IMG/VR virus record: IMGVR_UViG_3300029908_000084
Location: 1-36,180 of that record
Strand: one strand, 5' to 3'
Length of the DNA stretch: 36,180 nt
Source: a virus
Under the pieces are notes generated by a model. It searched no databases, was not told the DNA's origin, and worked only from the letters and a program-made list of their open reading frames with translations. A program made the translations under genes and the position numbers. Below are positions 22,054 through 29,404 of the stretch, one piece after another. Each line of letters starts with the position of its first letter. The first letter of the stretch is position 1.

Positions 22054-23694
22054 TTACTTCACCTGCTTCAACGCACCGCCTTGTTTATGGGCTTGCATTG
22101 CCATTTCCTGTTCGTGATGCTGTTTTGCCGCTTCTGCTTCTTTTTTCTCTATTTCTTTTAATTCTATCAGAATGCTATCTTTGCCTGGCGGGTCAAGCAT
22201 ATCAACAAATCTTGCCCTGTCAATGGCTTTTGCTTTCAAAAGTTCTTCGGCCATTGATTTATGATCTTCAACAAACAGAGGGCTATTGCTATGCCCATCT
22301 ACTTTCACAACGTAAGAATCGGTGAACTGTTTTGCCGAAAACTTCATGCCATTGGTATCAACATATTTTTTATCATCATATACCTGAAGAAATTTTAAGT
22401 AAAGCGTTGCCATTTTTTCTAACGAATCTTCAATGGTTAATGACCGTTTTTTGATACGCGCTGAACCTAAACGGGCTAATTCAGACGTTTGACGACCTGA
22501 ACGCACCCCTGATTCGCCTTTACCCTGCAATAAGTTCTGCAAACCGGACTGTTCTGCAAACATGTCATCAATCATGCCAATTTCACGGAATAAATCCGGT
22601 GGCATCGCTGGCGCAAACTCTTGTACGGGCTTACCCATTTGGTCGCTATTATTGAAATAACCGCCTGGTTCGTTCAACGCCCATAACTTTTCGTCGGGAA
22701 TACCAAAGCCAGAATACGATTTTGGTGGGTCAACTTGTTTGGCAAGTAACCGTCGCATTTGTGAAATACGTTCGTTGCGCCATTTTTGCAAACCGCAAAG
22801 ACGATCTACTTCTGACGAACCCCAAAAGTAACCGTAAAGGGGGGAAGGGCAAATTTGCACAAAAGGCACTTCGTCTTCTAAGAAAATATTTTTCCTGTCA
22901 TAAATGGTCACGCGATTAGAAGCACGAGTAACAACACGGTAATCATTAATTTCATCGTCGAACACCCATAGTTCTTGCATTTCAATCAAGTCAGCTTCAA
23001 CGGTGGGAATAAATCGGTTTCGATCAGTCAGATCAATATTGACGTTACCTGAAATATTAGGCATGGTATTTAGCACCATAATCCGTTCAACGCCGGAATA
23101 GGGGCTAGTCATTTCTACTTTTTCACCCGACAAACCACTTAGAATAGTTGCTTTGTTTGGATGATTTTCAATATCAATTTCTAATTGTGATTGTGTGGTG
23201 TGGTAGGTGTGTACCATTGCTTCTTGGCGGTCAATAAACGGTATATCTTCACGGAAAACACCAAAGCAATTCGGGTCAACTAAAAACGGATGCAATGAAC
23301 CATTTTTATTTACCAGTTTTACTATCATTGTGTTGTACACCAACGACCACGTTACGCCTTGACCGAACACAACGTCAGCATTAGAAGATAACCATTCGTC
23401 CATCACACCTTTTGATAATGAAGGTATGCGTGGTATTTCTGCCGTATTTACATCAGCACCAAGATGAATAGCAAACTTAGTGGTATCAGCACTAAAAAGA
23501 AAAGACGTAAGAAGATCAATGTGAGGAAATATTTTGTTGTAAGGCGATTCGTTATCATCTTCCGCACCTCCAAACAAATAATAATTTCTTAGATTAGCAT
23601 AATGGCGTGAACGTTCGTCCTTTGAAATCAGGCATTTATTAACTAGATCGTTATAGAAAAGTTCTCGCGCTGCATCTTCTTTTGGTATTCGCAT
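22054..23694 (-). CDS. Portal protein
   Basis: A 546-residue portal that would form the dodecameric DNA channel at the packaging vertex. Typical segments include KDERSRHYANLRNYYLFGGA, a helical stem region near CGLQKWRNERISQMRRLLAK, and GVRSGRQTSELARLGSARIK followed by KKRSLTIEDSLEKMATLYLK. The C-terminus is a charged Gln-, Lys- and His-rich coiled coil (EIEKKEAEAAKQHHEQEMAM). It lies after terminase with two small genes between, the usual packaging order. It has P22-like length rather than the shorter lambda or HK97 type. Confidence 0.88.
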   Translation of the reverse strand: MRIPKEDAARELFYNDLVNKCLISKDERSRHYANLRNYYLFGGAEDDNESPYNKIFPHIDLLTSFLFSADTTKFAIHLGADVNTAEIPRIPSLSKGVMDEWLSSNADVVFGQGVTWSLVYNTMIVKLVNKNGSLHPFLVDPNCFGVFREDIPFIDRQEAMVHTYHTTQSQLEIDIENHPNKATILSGLSGEKVEMTSPYSGVERIMVLNTMPNISGNVNIDLTDRNRFIPTVEADLIEMQELWVFDDEINDYRVVTRASNRVTIYDRKNIFLEDEVPFVQICPSPLYGYFWGSSEVDRLCGLQKWRNERISQMRRLLAKQVDPPKSYSGFGIPDEKLWALNEPGGYFNNSDQMGKPVQEFAPAMPPDLFREIGMIDDMFAEQSGLQNLLQGKGESGVRSGRQTSELARLGSARIKKRSLTIEDSLEKMATLYLKFLQVYDDKKYVDTNGMKFSAKQFTDSYVVKVDGHSNSPLFVEDHKSMAEELLKAKAIDRARFVDMLDPPGKDSILIELKEIEKKEAEAAKQHHEQEMAMQAHKQGGALKQVK

Positions 23695-23696
23695 GG

Positions 23697-24230
23697 TTAC
23701 ACCTCAGTATTGTCTTTTGCCATAACTTTTGTCGGCAAATTTTTACTTAATAGTATCGTATTATCGCCACCAACAACAGAAATATTGCCATTTTGGTCTT
23801 TTGACAATGCCGAACCTGGTGTTGCACCAAAGCCTTGAATTGTTTGAACGGCCCCTGATCCGGCACTACCACCAATAACTTTACCGCCTTGGGTAAAATC
23901 TTGAAGCCCACCTTTTTGCATTTGTGTCCAGCCGGTACTACCAAATTTTTGCTTGATGTAATCCTCATAGGCTTTTGCTCTGTCTGCGGCTTTGGGGTCA
24001 ACGCGCTTAACTGGCTGTCCATCTTTGTTATTCATGTCAGTTAAGTTAAATTGTTTTGCCAAGCCTTTGATTGTATTATCCAAGTTCTTAGTTGAAGCAC
24101 TGTTAAAACTAGCTGCTTGCAAATGAACCACCTGTATCATGCCTTCGCCTTTACAACCCTTTGGGCAAACGGGTTCCCATGATTCAAAAAAACCATGAGC
24201 GTTACATGAATAATCTTTTAGAACTGCCAT
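23697..24230 (-). CDS. 177-aa protein with N-terminal zinc-ribbon-like motif
   Basis: It starts MAVLKDYSCNAHGFFESWEP. Cys9, His12, Cys22 and Cys26 are spaced as C-x2-H-x9-C-x3-C, a plausible small zinc site resembling rubredoxin-like headers in phage proteins of the terminase-portal interval. The rest is Gly-, Gln- and Lys-rich with a helical part (DPKAADRAKAYEDYIKQKFG). I chose 24230, after GGAAATAGCG; a start 12 bases upstream overlaps the previous gene. Role unknown, perhaps packaging or head completion. Confidence 0.6.
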   Translation of the reverse strand: MAVLKDYSCNAHGFFESWEPVCPKGCKGEGMIQVVHLQAASFNSASTKNLDNTIKGLAKQFNLTDMNNKDGQPVKRVDPKAADRAKAYEDYIKQKFGSTGWTQMQKGGLQDFTQGGKVIGGSAGSGAVQTIQGFGATPGSALSKDQNGNISVVGGDNTILLSKNLPTKVMAKDNTEV

Positions 24231-24232
24231 CG

Positions 24233-24694
24233 CTATTTCCATTTAGGTAAATTGATTGTTTTTTTAACGCGAAACACATCACTAAAATGTGGCATCAGTT
24301 TTGGTGCGTCCATTTGTCGGCCAACGGTTAATCTTGGCCCATCCAAACCAAGCGAAACTTTACGCACAATCGGCATGGGCTTTGTTGGCTTGGCATGATA
24401 AATAAGTTTCCCCAATTTTTTCGTAATCATGCCGCATTGAACGCGAATAACAAATTGCGATAATCGACGGTGCAGCAAAGGAGTAAATCTTAATCTGCCC
24501 CAAATCGTATTGTTTGAAGTGTTATTAATAAAATGATCTAATCTTGCTCTGTGAATTTTGCACGCTTTAGTAACATCGTATAACGTAATTTTGTTTGGCG
24601 TATTTTGTTGCCACTGCCCCTTTAACGCCAACAAACCACGACGCAAATCCTCCACGGCCATCAACGGAAATTGGTCATCATATTCGGTACTCAT
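24233..24694 (-). CDS. 153-aa basic hypothetical protein
   Basis: It starts MSTEYDDQFPLMAVEDLRRGL. It is markedly basic from residue 40 on, with TLYDVTKACKIHRARLDHFI that could form a helix-turn-helix-like unit and RFTPLLHRRLSQFVIRVQCG. The ATG overlaps the terminase stop (ATGA), so it is made together with terminase. It may bind DNA, but no family is recognised. Confidence 0.6.
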   Translation of the reverse strand: MSTEYDDQFPLMAVEDLRRGLLALKGQWQQNTPNKITLYDVTKACKIHRARLDHFINNTSNNTIWGRLRFTPLLHRRLSQFVIRVQCGMITKKLGKLIYHAKPTKPMPIVRKVSLGLDGPRLTVGRQMDAPKLMPHFSDVFRVKKTINLPKWK

Positions 24695-26475
24695 ACTTGA
24701 ACTATGCCCCTTTCTTTAAGATAACGCGCTACGTTATTCACCGGATTTTCCGCGTTGTTTTCGTCGCGCTGTTTTGAACTCGCCCTTGTTATTCCCAAAG
24801 GAACTAACCGCATTCGTATAAAATCAATCCACGCAATATGCGCTAACGCCGCCGCAATTACTCGATCATCTTTACCGCGACCAGGCGCACCTAACGAACC
24901 ATCTTGCCTTACCACGTTGCACATTTCATCAATCAAACCTGTGCTAGTAATCACACTTGAACCGCGCTCAAAGCAATCTTTGAAAAAGTTAAGCATTCGC
25001 TCTTTGGTATCGTAAGTTGTTTTCCAGTGTAACGCAGAAGGTACGCCCATTGAATCAATACGCTTGTACAAATAATTCTGAATGTGGCCTACAACGTCCA
25101 TTAAACCTTGACCGGCCCCCCCTTGCATTTGTGACGCAGTACGTTTTAAGTTTTCCATTTCCATAAATACCGCTTGACCTGGGCCATTAATCTCCAGATT
25201 AAGCATTGTATTTTTGTACGCGCCAGCCAGATAGCATATAACCCAAGCAAATTGATAGGGAGTGCATTCAGCAGTATTAAACTCAGCCACTTGATCCATG
25301 CCATCAGCGTAGCATCGCCAAACGGAAACGCAAAAACGATCAGCCCATTCACTAGAACCGTAAGCAGGGTCAGCACCGATAACATAATGTCCTCCAACGG
25401 CAGGAAACTGCCATATCTTTAGATTCGCCATGCGCTCAGAACATTCGTCTAGCTCCGTCATTTCAAATGAATCACGTAAAGCAAACCGGAAATTACTGTA
25501 CTCAAATTTCTTGGCACGTTTCATATCGTCTGACATACGCGCTGAATTAAAGAAATTAGAACCTGATGCAATAAAAGCATATTCTTCTGTCGGTGGAAAT
25601 TCCTGATACATCATCTGTTCGTCTTTGATGACTTCGTTCATCTTCCAACGCCACCACGCTATCTGTTCATCATCAATATCAAAATCGTAAATCTGTTTTA
25701 TTTCGCGCACCCACTTACGTTCTGCCGGTGTCATGCGACCATCGTGATAAACATCGTACAAAGATGTGCCACGCTTAACTTTATAAAACTCATTGCGCCA
25801 CCAGCCAATAAAAATAGCCTTACGTGTGAACGCATTTTTAGCATCATCCCACGTATCTTTAAAATGGTTAAATCCGTTTGCCGTGGTTTCCCAAATAAAT
25901 AATCGGTTCGGATGATTCTCAGCTAACGACGCTTCCAATGAAGCAATGCCATCGGCATCACCCCAAAACGCTACTTCCGTTGCGTGTAAAAACGTTAGGC
26001 CCTTACTACGGCCTAACCCATTTTTAGTTTTACGTGTACCTGCTACCTGGTAGGCAATCTTTGATCTATTGCCAAAAATAAGTTGTGTGCGATTGTGAGC
26101 TTTAACGGGTTGCTTGTATTTAATCGGCAAACCACCGATATACATTTCCATCGTTTCTTTTATCATGTCGCGGGTTGGTTCGTCTTGCGTTACTATTGAA
26201 CCTGACATACCTGTGTATTTACCCGTCCAATACAAATCAAGTGCCAAGCAAATAGTAGTACACATCACCTGTCGGCCTTTCAATATCACAAACGTATGAA
26301 TACCTCTATTCAACCCTTCGGCAATTTCCTCAACAAAGTATCTCTGTGTGCCGGTAATTTTATCTTGGGTTAAAATGATCTCACCCAATTCTTTTGTATC
26401 AATGCGTAAAGTAGCGCAAAAATCCCAAAACTTTTCTACGCTAAATACTTTCGGTATAACAATGTCGTTACTCAT
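24691..26475 (-). CDS. terL: Terminase large subunit
   Basis: A 594-residue packaging ATPase and nuclease. The Walker A region is ILKGRQVMCTT (about 64-74), of the K-x-R-Q type but without the usual Gly. Walker B is GLTFLHATEVAFW (about 159-171), and the coupling motif is ETTANG (196-201). In the C-terminal RNase H-like nuclease the acidic residues are GADP (Asp369), NLEIN (Glu428) and GKDDRVIAA (Asp536/537). It translocates DNA into the prohead through the portal and cuts the concatemer. The start overlaps the stop of a 73-aa protein. Length is typical of P22- and podovirus-type large terminases. Confidence 0.93.
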   Translation of the reverse strand: MSNDIVIPKVFSVEKFWDFCATLRIDTKELGEIILTQDKITGTQRYFVEEIAEGLNRGIHTFVILKGRQVMCTTICLALDLYWTGKYTGMSGSIVTQDEPTRDMIKETMEMYIGGLPIKYKQPVKAHNRTQLIFGNRSKIAYQVAGTRKTKNGLGRSKGLTFLHATEVAFWGDADGIASLEASLAENHPNRLFIWETTANGFNHFKDTWDDAKNAFTRKAIFIGWWRNEFYKVKRGTSLYDVYHDGRMTPAERKWVREIKQIYDFDIDDEQIAWWRWKMNEVIKDEQMMYQEFPPTEEYAFIASGSNFFNSARMSDDMKRAKKFEYSNFRFALRDSFEMTELDECSERMANLKIWQFPAVGGHYVIGADPAYGSSEWADRFCVSVWRCYADGMDQVAEFNTAECTPYQFAWVICYLAGAYKNTMLNLEINGPGQAVFMEMENLKRTASQMQGGAGQGLMDVVGHIQNYLYKRIDSMGVPSALHWKTTYDTKERMLNFFKDCFERGSSVITSTGLIDEMCNVVRQDGSLGAPGRGKDDRVIAAALAHIAWIDFIRMRLVPLGITRASSKQRDENNAENPVNNVARYLKERGIVQV

Positions 26476-26693
26476 GGTGTGGTCAACGTTGAATTTTCAC
26501 TTACCCATTTATCGACTAAGTTCATAAACACATCGTTAGCGTCCATATCCCCATTGTCGCGTCGCTCTTTCAACATAATTAAAAAACGACCTTTAGCTTC
26601 GTTACCATTTAATGTCTGCCAATACTGCAACCAGTTCTGTTGCTTACTAAAACCACGCTCATGCTGTAACGTTTCGAGTTTCGGGTTTAACAT
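26472..26693 (-). CDS. 73-aa hypothetical protein upstream of terminase
   Basis: It starts MLNPKLETLQHERGFSKQQN; an alternative GTG lies six bases upstream. It is helical and charged, with FLIMLKERRDNGDMDANDVF and VDKWVSENSTLTTP. It overlaps the winged-helix gene by 35 bases and the terminase start by 4. The position right before the large terminase makes it one of two candidates for a small terminase or packaging accessory protein, though it lacks a clear DNA-binding motif. Confidence 0.55.
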   Translation of the reverse strand: MLNPKLETLQHERGFSKQQNWLQYWQTLNGNEAKGRFLIMLKERRDNGDMDANDVFMNLVDKWVSENSTLTTP

Positions 26694-26979
26694 GGTCACT
26701 CTCTTTCAGTTTTACAAAATCATCAGGCAGCGTAGAATCAAACCCTGACAGATTAAATTCTACACCGCCCTTGCCGCCTACATGCCGCAGCAGCCCCTTC
26801 TTTACCAGCCTTTTAACCAAGCGGTAAATAGTTGACCTGTGTAACTTCATTTCGCCACTGGCCTTACTTATCCACCCACTACTTACCACCCTACCCATGC
26901 CGCCCACATCTATTAGAAACCACATCAACCGATATTCATTTGCAGTCACATCGGTTCGCTTCCATAACGGTTCGGTCAT
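26659..26979 (-). CDS. Winged-helix DNA-binding protein (small-terminase or regulator candidate)
   Basis: A 106-residue protein with a winged helix-turn-helix: ANEYRLMWFLIDVG (helix 1), WISKASGEMKL (helix 2), HRSTIYRLVKRLVKKGLLRH (recognition helix and following strand) and a wing around GGKGGVEFNL. The architecture is like MarR/ArsR-type or replication-protein winged helices. Two small genes before terminase is a usual place for the DNA-recognition subunit of terminase, and small terminases often use a helix-turn-helix. It may instead regulate the late unit. The ATG overlaps the upstream stop (ATGA). Confidence 0.65.
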   Translation of the reverse strand: MTEPLWKRTDVTANEYRLMWFLIDVGGMGRVVSSGWISKASGEMKLHRSTIYRLVKRLVKKGLLRHVGGKGGVEFNLSGFDSTLPDDFVKLKESDHVKPETRNVTA

Positions 26980-27155
26980 TTTTTAGTTGCTTTGTGATTC
27001 ATCGGCAAACTCGTTTTCTTGGCCTTTGTTGCACCAATCACCGACTTATCCTTCTCCACCTTCTTTTCTACCTTCGCATCAGGACTTGATTTAATACCCG
27101 ATTTTTTAACAGCCAATTTGTTGTGATCTTTCTTATGCACTGGAAAACCTGCCAT
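26976..27155 (-). CDS. 59-aa lysine-rich protein
   Basis: It starts MAGFPVHKKDHNKLAVKK and continues with KVEKKVEKDKSVIG and SLPMNHKATKK. About a third of residues are Lys, and it looks unstructured. The ATG follows GGGGAAATAATC. Its stop overlaps the winged-helix gene start. Such histone-like basic peptides may bind nucleic acid or be small virion proteins, but no motif settles it. It falls just below common length cut-offs. Confidence 0.5.
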   Translation of the reverse strand: MAGFPVHKKDHNKLAVKKSGIKSSPDAKVEKKVEKDKSVIGATKAKKTSLPMNHKATKK

Positions 27156-27157
27156 GA

Positions 27158-27316
27158 TTATTTCCCCTTTACTTTTGATTTAGATTTCAATTTACCCACT
27201 AAGTCGCCCTTTGCCGCCACCGTCGGTTGCTTAATCTGACGGTTACTTGCAATCTCTTTGGGGAAATTCTCCTTACTCAATTTCCCATTGCCTAACGTTC
27301 TCTTTAATGTCGCCAT
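27158..27316 (-). CDS. 52-aa basic protein
   Basis: It starts MATLKRTLGNGKLSKENFPK and ends GKLKSKSKVKGK. It has strong Lys content and is probably disordered at the C-terminus. It lies two bases before the other lysine-rich gene, so the two form a coupled basic pair. The gene just upstream encodes an acidic protein. Function unknown. Confidence 0.5.
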   Translation of the reverse strand: MATLKRTLGNGKLSKENFPKEIASNRQIKQPTVAAKGDLVGKLKSKSKVKGK

Positions 27317-27320
27317 CACT

Positions 27321-27665
27321 TCACTCCACAAAACCTAGCAACTTCGCCAGTATTTCACGGGATTCAACAGATAACTTCGCCCCAACATCGGCCACCTCAC
27401 GAAAAAATGTGACCTTCACCGCATGTTCAGCATAACCATCAAATGCCCGAATACCATTGTCCACTGCCTTCTTCAACGGATCAACAAACGCATTCTCCAA
27501 TAACGATTCCGTTACACTGTCAACATGCTCCACTTCATTTTCAATACCCCCCACCGCATGTTCCAATTCCGTATCAATCGTCCCCGCTTGCTCCACTACC
27601 GCATCCTCCATCTTCGCTACCTTGCCTTCATCCTCAGCAGCTTCTGTAACAGTTTCGTCCGTCAT
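27321..27665 (-). CDS. 114-aa acidic helical protein
   Basis: It starts MTDETVTEAAEDEGKVAKME and is strongly acidic for the first 60 residues (EQAGTIDTELEHAVGGIENE). A mixed helical half with FDGYAEHAVKVTFFREVADV follows. Heptad-like spacing of hydrophobic residues suggests a coiled coil. It is the second gene of the leftward unit, next to two very basic proteins, so charge pairing between products is conceivable but untested. Confidence 0.6.
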   Translation of the reverse strand: MTDETVTEAAEDEGKVAKMEDAVVEQAGTIDTELEHAVGGIENEVEHVDSVTESLLENAFVDPLKKAVDNGIRAFDGYAEHAVKVTFFREVADVGAKLSVESREILAKLLGFVE

Positions 27666-27741
27666 TCTAATCTCCCCTTCATTAAAGTTTATACCGCCAA
27701 TAAATCATAGCACGTTGCAATCATTAAGCAACATAGCATTA

Positions 27742-27975
27742 TCAATTCAATTGTAGCGTTTCCGCAACACGTAACTCCACATCGTCAAAATCAGGATTCC
27801 CCCTCACCTCCCGGTATTTCCTCTGTGCTTCCAACCTATCCCTGAATATCACATATCCCGATTCATTCCACCCGTCATTCCAAAACATGCAGTTCACCCA
27901 GGCTCCCAACTCCGGCTCCCATCTCTCCACTACATACCCAATCATCTTCATATTTACTCGCACCATTTTGCTCAT
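27742..27975 (-). CDS. 77-aa hypothetical protein, first gene of the late unit
   Basis: It starts MSKMVRVNMKMIGYVVERWE. An aromatic-rich middle (GAWVNCMFWNDGWNESGYVI) is followed by a charged helix (FRDRLEAQRKYREVRGNPDF). It is a compact small domain of alpha plus beta type; the family is not recognised. It begins right after the long intergenic region and is followed by a 76-base gap, so it may be transcribed first from the late promoter. Confidence 0.6.
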   Translation of the reverse strand: MSKMVRVNMKMIGYVVERWEPELGAWVNCMFWNDGWNESGYVIFRDRLEAQRKYREVRGNPDFDDVELRVAETLQLN

Positions 27976-28494
27976 TAACCACTCAACAAAAACCTTTTTA
28001 ATAATATTCTAAATTCAACACATCCACCCTATTGTGCATCGCAATAACACGAAAATTTCTTTTGGCGCAAAACCGTGGGGGCACTCTCATAACTCAATCT
28101 CAAGTCCAAATTAATGTCCAATCACCTTAGGTCTCCGAGAAAAGATGCAAATCAACGTCAAAACCACGCCTAAATAACTAAAACATCTAACATATTAAAA
28201 AGGTATATCAAAATCAGACTAAACCGCATAAAGAAAACCCATACTGGCATCAGTTATTCTCATACCTCAGCCCTTGGATATGTTGTTAGTTGATAGCCGA
28301 TAAGATATATGTTTCAGTGATAACTCAAAAATGAGATATACAATTAAGTTATGAATGGGCTGAATGTTGCATCCCACAAACAAAATAACCATAATAATTG
28401 TTTTAAGAAAAAAACAATAAAAAAAGAAGTGATGATGCGGTAGATAATTAGTTGCCGATAATGACAAGTTAAGCATCAAAACATGGTTTGTAGA

Positions 28495-28597
28495 ATGGGA
28501 ATATAAGACGTGCTCTGACGAAGGTCCCATAGTGAAGGATACGGCATCAACCGTACTTTCAATTCCTCGCCGTGGCGGATACGCCCTCGACGGTGAG
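28495..28597 (+). ncRNA. Candidate structured RNA, three hairpins
   Basis: Three hairpins lie in a row. First, ATGGGA (28495-28500) pairs with TCCCAT (28525-28530). Second, TGAAGG-A-TACGG pairs with CCGTACTTTCA around loop CATCAA (28533-28561), one bulged A. Third, CTCGCCGT-GGCG pairs with CGCC-(CTCG)-ACGGTGAG around loop GATA (28566-28597), with one G-U pair. G-U pairs favour an RNA reading, but strand is uncertain. No start codon accompanies the open frames on either strand, so RNA is favoured over protein. Confidence 0.35.
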
Positions 28598-28746
28598 ACT
28601 GACGAAACCTGTTCTATGTTTGCTCGATACTTGCAAAGACGGAATATGAATTGCTACGCAAGCGTACTTGACAGCTAGATCAAAAGCGCAGGAAATTTGA
28701 GGTTAAAAGAATCTAAACCTGATAAAAAAATCGGGATTTAATCGCA

Positions 28747-28968
28747 ATGCAGGTTTATCAGATTGAACGCCCAGCCGCGCAGACGATGTTTTCACGTCAC
28801 TGTTGCTGCCAGGTGCGGATGTCGTCCGCGTTTATGTTCCTGTTTATGGGTGTCGGATTGCGCCGAGTAATTGCCGATCTTTCGATCGCGTCACCGCCGG
28901 CTAGGTTATGGCCGCCTGTTTTTACTGCATCCCATGGCGCAAAGCAAAAAAAAAACTCTGCGCTTTAG
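28747..28968 (+). CDS. Doubtful 73-aa ORF in GC-rich segment
   Basis: The ORF starts MQVYQIERPAAQTMFSRHCC and continues with MSSAFMFLFMGVGLRRVIAD and PPARLWPPVFTASHG. It has no good Shine-Dalgarno, and its composition (Arg, Pro, Cys rich) differs from neighbouring phage proteins. Its 3' end enters the large inverted repeat. It may be a piece of host or prophage DNA, or an RNA-coding region read as protein. I do not assign a function. Confidence 0.25.
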   Translation: MQVYQIERPAAQTMFSRHCCCQVRMSSAFMFLFMGVGLRRVIADLSIASPPARLWPPVFTASHGAKQKKNSAL

Positions 28969-29076
28969 GGTAGGAGCCGATTGACGGTCGGCGCAATTAT
29001 TAACTATTCTTATCCGACAAACAGTAGTTAATAATTACTTGTTCCTACTCTGAAATGCAGAGTTTTTCTGTCGGAT
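28951..29076 (+). ncRNA. Candidate branched RNA with loop-flank pseudoknot
   Basis: The outer stem is AAAAACTCTGC (28951-28961) with GCAGAGTTTTT (29057-29067), perfect. Next, GTAGGA (28970-28975) pairs with TCCTAC (29043-29048), extended by G-U pairs. A side hairpin is GCCGA-TTGACGG-TCGGC (28976-28992). The inner stem AATTATTAACTA (28995-29006) with TAGTTAATAATT (29025-29036) is perfect, with an 18-base loop. Within that loop ATCCGACA (29012-29019) is exactly complementary to TGTCGGAT at 29069-29076, just outside the outer stem. This makes a three-way junction plus pseudoknot. It lies upstream of the early promoter and could be an RNA, an origin hairpin or a recombination site. Confidence 0.5.
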
Positions 29077-29149
29077 TAGATGAAAACCGCGTCACTGGCT
29101 CACGGTTCACAGAATATCAAATACGTCTGTACGTTGTCAAGCACTATCT

Positions 29150-29174
29150 GCCTGGTAAGCCTGGTAAGCCTGGT
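29150..29174. repeat. Three 9-bp direct repeats (GCCTGGTAA)
   Basis: GCCTGGTAA occurs at 29150-29158 and 29159-29167, and a partial copy GCCTGGT at 29168-29174. Tandem 9-mers about 80 bases before the early promoter could bind an initiator or regulator, or be a simple slippage product. A second short direct repeat, ATATCAAATA, flanks the array on both sides (near 29113 and 29178). Confidence 0.6.
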
Positions 29175-29253
29175 CTTATATCAAATATTTGTAGTTTTCC
29201 TGCAAAACATAACTTTTCTATCTCATTTATTTACTAAAACAATGAATAAATAG

Positions 29254-29281
29254 TTGACTAGTTTATTTAACAGAGTAAAAT
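29254..29281 (+). promoter_or_regulatory. Early promoter, sigma-70-like
   Basis: TTGACT (29254-29259) and TAAAAT (29276-29281) are separated by 16 bases and lie in AT-rich sequence about 35 bases before the first small ORF and 120 bases before ArdC. This is the only well-formed promoter I see by eye in the divergent region. It would drive the rightward early unit using host RNA polymerase. Confidence 0.6.
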
Positions 29282-29316
29282 AGAATCACTGAAACAAATT
29301 AATAAAGGGGCTGAAA

Positions 29317-29391
29317 ATGATTTTATTATTACTTACATGTGTTTTCAGTGGTTATGTTTTATCAATTCCCGTTCGCAAGTTTTTTAACTAA
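29317..29391 (+). CDS. 24-aa hydrophobic peptide
   Basis: AAAGGGGCTGAAA precedes the ATG. The peptide begins MILLLLTCVFSGYVLSIP and ends VRKFFN, giving one short hydrophobic helix with a basic end. It is the first ORF after the early promoter and ends 13 bases before the ArdC ATG. It may be a small membrane toxin-like or exclusion peptide, or a leader. Its good ribosome site is the main support. Confidence 0.45.
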   Translation: MILLLLTCVFSGYVLSIPVRKFFN

Positions 29392-29404
29392 TTAGGAGAA
29401 ATAA

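Larger units (their letters stand above)
27976..29253. other. Divergent intergenic region, about 1.3 kb
   Basis: This region separates the leftward late unit from the rightward early unit and holds no long, well-supported gene. Its left part (27976-28490) is AT-rich, with a 7-bp inverted repeat TCAGCCC/GGGCTGA (28267-28273 and 28357-28363). The segments at about 28500-28690 and 28745-28995 are visibly richer in G and C and contain structured elements listed separately. The right end is AT-rich again. No convincing minus-strand promoter was found by eye. It is the natural place for the origin and the control region. Confidence 0.7.

Noticed and set aside
23747-24022. 91-aa second frame inside the zinc-ribbon-like gene
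   Set aside because: It has no ribosome site and no family-like motif, unlike the convincing overlap at 449-1305.
28267-28530. Minus-strand frame reading into the intergenic region (MGPSSEHVLYSHS...) as a gene
   Set aside because: It has no ribosome site. Its Phe-, His- and Leu-rich tail comes from AT-rich runs, and it covers the region proposed as structured RNA.
28578-28581. GATA loop in the third hairpin as a GNRA tetraloop
   Set aside because: GNRA needs a purine at the third position, and this loop has U there.
28951-29076. Telomere-resolution site of a linear plasmid-prophage
   Set aside because: The inverted repeat is imperfect and branched, and no protelomerase gene is visible.
29150-29174. 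CRISPR array
   Set aside because: The units are 9 bp with no spacers and there are no cas genes.
27976-29253. Phage attachment site
   Set aside because: There is no integrase or excisionase gene in the window, and the tRNA gene is complete and lies elsewhere.
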